From the NCBI GenBank assembly GCA_037130455.1, contig JBAXSZ010000024.1:1-25027 (forward strand): a stretch of 25,027 nt of DNA. The letters run 5' to 3'. This DNA is from CAIMZW01 sp037130455 (GTDB taxonomy: Bacteria > Actinomycetota > Actinomycetes > Nanopelagicales > Nanopelagicaceae). This document shows, one piece after another, positions 21,437 through 25,027 of this stretch (position 1 is the stretch's first letter; each line of letters opens with the position of its first letter). The notes under the pieces are model-generated. The model did not search any database. It worked only from the letters and a program-made list of their open reading frames with translations, and was not told the DNA's origin. The position numbers and the translations under genes are program-made.

Positions 21437-24100
21437 TTAATTCAACAGTGATCGAAGCACATATTGCATGATGCCACCATGGCGGTAGTAGTCCGCTTCA
21501 CCAGGTGTATCAATTCGTACGATCGCTTCAAAGTTAACGCCGCCAGCCGTAACAGTGACTCGTTTTGGAGCTGGTCCATCGTTAAGTGCCGAGATGCCAG
21601 ATATTGCAAAGGTCTCTTCTCCAGTCAAGCCAAGTGACTTGGCATTTTGCTCCGGAAGGAACTGCAATGGCAATACGCCCATTCCGATTAAGTTGGAACG
21701 GTGAATTCGCTCGAAAGATTCTGCAATAACGGCACGAACACCTAACAAGGCCGTGCCCTTTGCCGCCCAGTCTCGAGAAGAGCCAGAACCGTATTCCTTG
21801 CCTGCCAAAATAACCAAGCCTATCCCGGCACTTTGATATGCCATCGAGGCGTCATAGATGGTGCTTTGTTGACCAGCATCCAGGAAGTTGCGAGTGAAAC
21901 CGCCTTCAACTCCATCTAACAATAGATTCTTAAGTCGGATGTTTGCGAATGTTCCCCGAATCATTACTTCGTGATTACCTCGGCGTGACCCATACGAGTT
22001 GAAGTCGATTCGCTCGATACCGTGTTCTGCCAAATATTTACCAGCCGGGGAATCGGCCTTGATATTTCCGGCAGGAGAAATATGGTCTGTCGTAACCGAG
22101 TCACCCAAGATTGCAAGAACTCGAGCACCTTGAATATCGGTAACTGGGGCAGGATTTCTGGGCATGCCATCGAAGTAAGGTGGCTTTCGAACGTAAGTGG
22201 ATTGAGCATCCCATTCAAAGGTATTGCCGGTAGGAGTTGCCAATGACTGCCAACGGTGGTCCCCTTCAAATACAGTTGCATAATCTTTCGTGAACATATC
22301 TGAAGAAATTGCGGATTGAACTACTTCGGCAATTTCCTCGGCTGTTGGCCAAATGTCTTTGAGGAAAACCGCATTGCCGTTTTGGTCATTGCCGATGGCA
22401 TCATTTTCAAAATCATGATCCATAGTTCCGGCTAAGGCATAAGCGACTACTAGTGGTGGTGATGCAAGGTAGTTCATTTTGATATCTGGACTAATACGAC
22501 CTTCAAAGTTTCTATTACCTGAAAGCACTGCGCTGACGGCTAGATCATTGTCATTAATCGCTTTACTAATCTCAATGGGCAGAGGCCCTGAGTTACCAAT
22601 ACAGGTTACACAGCCATAGCCCACCAAGTTAAATCCCAGTGTTTCCATGTATGTAGTAAGACCAGCGCGATCGTAATAATCGGTAACGACTTTCGATCCG
22701 GGTGCCAATGTGGTTTTAACCCAAGGCTTGCTGCGAAGTCCCTTTTCTACCGCCTTTTTAGCTAATAGAGCCGCGCCAATCATCACCGAAGGATTAGATG
22801 TATTGGTACACGAAGTAATCGATGCAATTACCACAGCTCCATTTTGAACTGAAGTCTTTGTTCCATTCACTGAAACCGCAATTGGATCTTGACTGGTTTT
22901 CTCTGAGAAGTAAGTTGGTGAAATGTTTTCATACGCCGACTTTGCAGCCGAAAGCGAAATCCGATCTTGGGGGCGTTTCGGTCCGGAGATAGAAGGTACA
23001 ACTGAACCCAGATCTAACTCTAATCTTTCAGAGAACCTTGGCTCATGGTCTGGGTTGTGCCATAGACCTATTCGCTTGGCATACGACTCGACCAGATTAA
23101 TCTCATCGCTAGTTCGGCCGGTTAGGGCTAAGTACTTCAAGGTCTCTTCATCGATCGGGAAAATTGCGCACGTGGAACCGTATTCAGGCGACATATTTCC
23201 GATGGTGGCTCGGTTGGCCATAGGAAGTGCAGTGACTCCAGGACCATAAAATTCTACGAATTTGCCGACCACGCCATGCTTGCGCAGCAATTCGGTGATC
23301 GTGAGTACCAAGTCAGTTGCGGTAGTTCCAATGGGCATAGTTCCGTGAAGTTTGAATCCGACCACACGGGGAATCAACATTGAGACTGGCTGTCCAAGAA
23401 GGGCGGCCTCGGCTTCAATTCCGCCTACACCCCAACCCAATACGCCAAGACCATTAACCATGGTTGTGTGAGAATCTGTACCAACAACGGTGTCTGGGTA
23501 TGCGCGCATAACGCCATCGACATTACGAGTCATTACGACCCGAGCCAAATATTCAATATTTACTTGGTGGACAATTCCAGTCCCAGGTGGGACAACTTTA
23601 AATTCATCAAAGGCGCCTTGACCCCATCGAAGGAAGCGATATCGCTCTTGGTTTCGTTGATATTCAATATCAGTATTTTGCTCAAATGAATCTTTGGTAC
23701 CAAACATGTCAGCGATGACCGAATGGTCAATGACTAACTCGGCTGGTGCCAATGGATTCACTCTGGAAGCATCGCCACCTAATTCGACAATCGCTTCGCG
23801 CATCGTTGCTAAATCGACGACGCAAGGAACTCCGGTGAAATCTTGCATGATGACACGAGCTGGAGTGAATTGAATTTCTGTATCTGGGTCCGCGCTGGGA
23901 TCCCAACCTGCAAGCGCTCGAATTTGTTCGGCGGTTATGTTGGCGCCATCCTCGGTACGAACCAAATTTTCCAATAGAACTTTTAAACTAAACGGAAGTG
24001 TCTGACTTCCTTCCAAACCAGAAATATCGAAAATTTCGTAACTTTTGCCAGAAACTTCTAATGTGCTCTTTGCGTTAAAGGAATTTTTGCTAGCGCTCAT
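21437..24100 (-). CDS. acnA: Aconitate hydratase A (AcnA)
   Basis: 887 aa, the normal AcnA/IRP-type length. It isomerises citrate and isocitrate through cis-aconitate in the TCA cycle, using a [4Fe-4S] cluster. The three cluster ligands are C431 (SITSCTNTSNPSVM), C497 and C500 (GYGCVTCIGNSGPL). Other signatures are GTDSHTTMVNGLGVLGWGVGG (key run DSHTTMVNGLG), SVTTDHISPAG and the C-terminal swivel domain with FNSYGSRRGNHEVM and AGKEYGSGSSRDWAAKGT. The start ATG 24100 sits 57 bp after the RNA methyltransferase stop. No perfect ribosome site is seen; GGATGAG about 9-15 nt upstream may serve. Confidence 0.97.
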   Translation of the reverse strand: MSASKNSFNAKSTLEVSGKSYEIFDISGLEGSQTLPFSLKVLLENLVRTEDGANITAEQIRALAGWDPSADPDTEIQFTPARVIMQDFTGVPCVVDLATMREAIVELGGDASRVNPLAPAELVIDHSVIADMFGTKDSFEQNTDIEYQRNQERYRFLRWGQGAFDEFKVVPPGTGIVHQVNIEYLARVVMTRNVDGVMRAYPDTVVGTDSHTTMVNGLGVLGWGVGGIEAEAALLGQPVSMLIPRVVGFKLHGTMPIGTTATDLVLTITELLRKHGVVGKFVEFYGPGVTALPMANRATIGNMSPEYGSTCAIFPIDEETLKYLALTGRTSDEINLVESYAKRIGLWHNPDHEPRFSERLELDLGSVVPSISGPKRPQDRISLSAAKSAYENISPTYFSEKTSQDPIAVSVNGTKTSVQNGAVVIASITSCTNTSNPSVMIGAALLAKKAVEKGLRSKPWVKTTLAPGSKVVTDYYDRAGLTTYMETLGFNLVGYGCVTCIGNSGPLPIEISKAINDNDLAVSAVLSGNRNFEGRISPDIKMNYLASPPLVVAYALAGTMDHDFENDAIGNDQNGNAVFLKDIWPTAEEIAEVVQSAISSDMFTKDYATVFEGDHRWQSLATPTGNTFEWDAQSTYVRKPPYFDGMPRNPAPVTDIQGARVLAILGDSVTTDHISPAGNIKADSPAGKYLAEHGIERIDFNSYGSRRGNHEVMIRGTFANIRLKNLLLDGVEGGFTRNFLDAGQQSTIYDASMAYQSAGIGLVILAGKEYGSGSSRDWAAKGTALLGVRAVIAESFERIHRSNLIGMGVLPLQFLPEQNAKSLGLTGEETFAISGISALNDGPAPKRVTVTAGGVNFEAIVRIDTPGEADYYRHGGIMQYVLRSLLN

Positions 24101-24157
24101 ATTCGATTCTCATCCGCCTCTGCATTTTTTAAGGGTATAGCCCAATCTTAGCCACTC

Positions 24158-25027
24158 TTACTTTTGACGACTAAATTTGGCCACAGTTTCGACGTGCTGA
24201 GTCATGGGAAAGAGGTCGAATCCCACAATGTGGTCCATTTCGTATCCAGCATCCAAAAAGAACTTAGAATCTCGAGCCATCGAGGCGGGGTCGCAGGAGA
24301 TATAAACGATAGTTCGGGGCTTGTGGCGCAGAATCGATGTGACCACCATCTCACCGGCGCCAGTCCTTGGTGGATCCAACAAAATGACGTCAACGCGGGA
24401 AAGTTTGGGCAGTTGGGATTCGACCGTGCCTTCATGAATGTGCACATTCTTTCGATCGGCGAAGATCCGGTTGGCGCTGGCGATGGCCCGTTTGTCAGAT
24501 TCAATTAAATGTACTTTTCCTGACGATCCAACAATTCGAGCAATTTCGGCAGAGAAAAGGCCTACGCCGCCGTATAAATCACAAACATGATCTCCGTATT
24601 GCAAATCTAACTCAGATACCGCTGCTGCAACCAAAGTTTCCGGAGCCGATTTATGGCTCTGCCAAAAAGCTTGCGGTGAAATTTCAAAAGTGTGTGCACC
24701 TACGACTTCGTGGAGTTGAGTTGGCCCAGAAATGCTACGTCCACCTCTGGAAATATTGACTTCTCCAGAACTTGAAACGGCCGCTTCGACGCGCTGGTCT
24801 CCGCTCCATTTCCGAGAGGACAGGGCTGGAATATTCATCTCCGCAACGGCGATCAGGCAATCGTCGATCGCTACAACATCATTACTTCGTGATGCATACA
24901 AACCAAGTTCTCCAGCTGGAGAGATTGCGAAATCCATTCTCGTCCGCCAATCCAACCCCGAATCTGGGTAGACGCCTTCAACAATGGGTGCGCATTCCAC
25001 CTTGGCGACTCTGGCAAATTGTTCGGC
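24158..25027 (-). CDS. TrmA/RumA-family class I SAM-dependent RNA (uracil-5) methyltransferase, partial
   Basis: About 289 C-terminal residues are present; the frame stays open to the window edge, so the N-terminal TRAM domain and possible Fe-S motif lie outside. Visible signs are SPQAFWQSHKSAPETL before the SAM fold, motif I DLYGGVGLFSAEIA, motif IV LLDPPRTGAG, the catalytic cysteine in VYISCDPASMARD, and the C-terminal FDLFPMTQHVETVAKF with the catalytic Glu. It makes 5-methyluridine in tRNA or rRNA by a covalent Cys-uracil intermediate; which RNA is modified cannot be told from this part. It lies upstream of acnA on the same strand (57-bp gap). The GTG at 25000 is internal. Confidence 0.93.
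   Translation of the reverse strand, partial: AEQFARVAKVECAPIVEGVYPDSGLDWRTRMDFAISPAGELGLYASRSNDVVAIDDCLIAVAEMNIPALSSRKWSGDQRVEAAVSSSGEVNISRGGRSISGPTQLHEVVGAHTFEISPQAFWQSHKSAPETLVAAAVSELDLQYGDHVCDLYGGVGLFSAEIARIVGSSGKVHLIESDKRAIASANRIFADRKNVHIHEGTVESQLPKLSRVDVILLDPPRTGAGEMVVTSILRHKPRTIVYISCDPASMARDSKFFLDAGYEMDHIVGFDLFPMTQHVETVAKFSRQK

Noticed and set aside
1..25027. tRNA, rRNA, insertion sequences or prophage genes
   Set aside because: I looked for cloverleaf-like GGTTCGAATCC arms, transposase or integrase frames and terminal repeats and saw none; almost all bases belong to housekeeping-type genes.

Overview
The window looks like a chromosomal segment of a small-genome, moderate-GC actinobacterium. 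The gene set is typically actinobacterial: an inositol-phosphate synthase paired with a PadR regulator, a PimB'-type mannosyltransferase, a DUF3000 protein next to RNase D, a FadD15-like ligase and a monomeric AcnA-type aconitase. Base composition is near 50% GC, intergenic gaps are short (none exceeds about 200 bp), many starts are overlapping or coupled, and many promoters look leaderless. This suggests a streamlined freshwater lineage such as Nanopelagicales (acI); that placement is an inference of moderate confidence. I see no mobile element, prophage, CRISPR array, tRNA or rRNA.

Layout. (1) 1-348: tail of a two-helix membrane protein, followed by a strong terminator. (2) 475-2105, minus strand: padR-ino1, coupled by a GTGA overlap. 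The 200-bp region between padR and a divergent LysE-type exporter carries an unusual 13-bp-period array of GATRTATC elements. (3) 3052-3726: an orphan RecB/Cas4-like PD-(D/E)XK nuclease with four cysteines. (4) 3762-13345: an envelope/lipid block: plsC, an alpha/beta hydrolase fused to a two-helix membrane domain, a Gfo/Idh/MocA oxidoreductase, a ROK glucokinase with an SRPBCC protein, a FadD15-like ligase, a small two-component pair, a PimB'-like mannosyltransferase and a NlpC/P60 peptidoglycan hydrolase. From memory, the plsC / SRPBCC / fadD15 / pimB' / NlpC order resembles M. tuberculosis Rv2182c-Rv2190c, and the ROK kinase resembles the Streptomyces glkA neighbourhood. (5) 13452-17096: a four-Cys mini-protein divergent from a RibD-like reductase, an EamA transporter, then DUF3000-RNase D, the pair seen at Rv2680-Rv2681. 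(6) 17156-21373: an EfeU/FTR1 iron permease and the fadA-fadB beta-oxidation operon. (7) 21437-25027, minus strand: aconitase, preceded by the C-terminal part of a TrmA/RumA-family RNA methyltransferase cut by the window edge.

How the genes fit together. Ino1 makes the inositol phosphate used for phosphatidylinositol, PlsC makes phosphatidic acid, FadD activates fatty acids, and PimB' would mannosylate the PI lipid, so a PI-mannoside-type envelope lipid is implied. FadA, FadB and aconitase route fatty acids through acetyl-CoA into the TCA cycle. Six of about 16 uncoupled start codons have TANNNT exactly 6 nt upstream, and four more have it at 7-8 nt. I used this signal to settle several starts.

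The least explained features are the 13-bp operator-like array at 2180-2256, the four-cysteine nuclease, the hydrolase-membrane fusion, the sensorless kinase pair, and a 12-bp-arm dyad over the iron-permease promoter. None amounts to a demonstrated new system.
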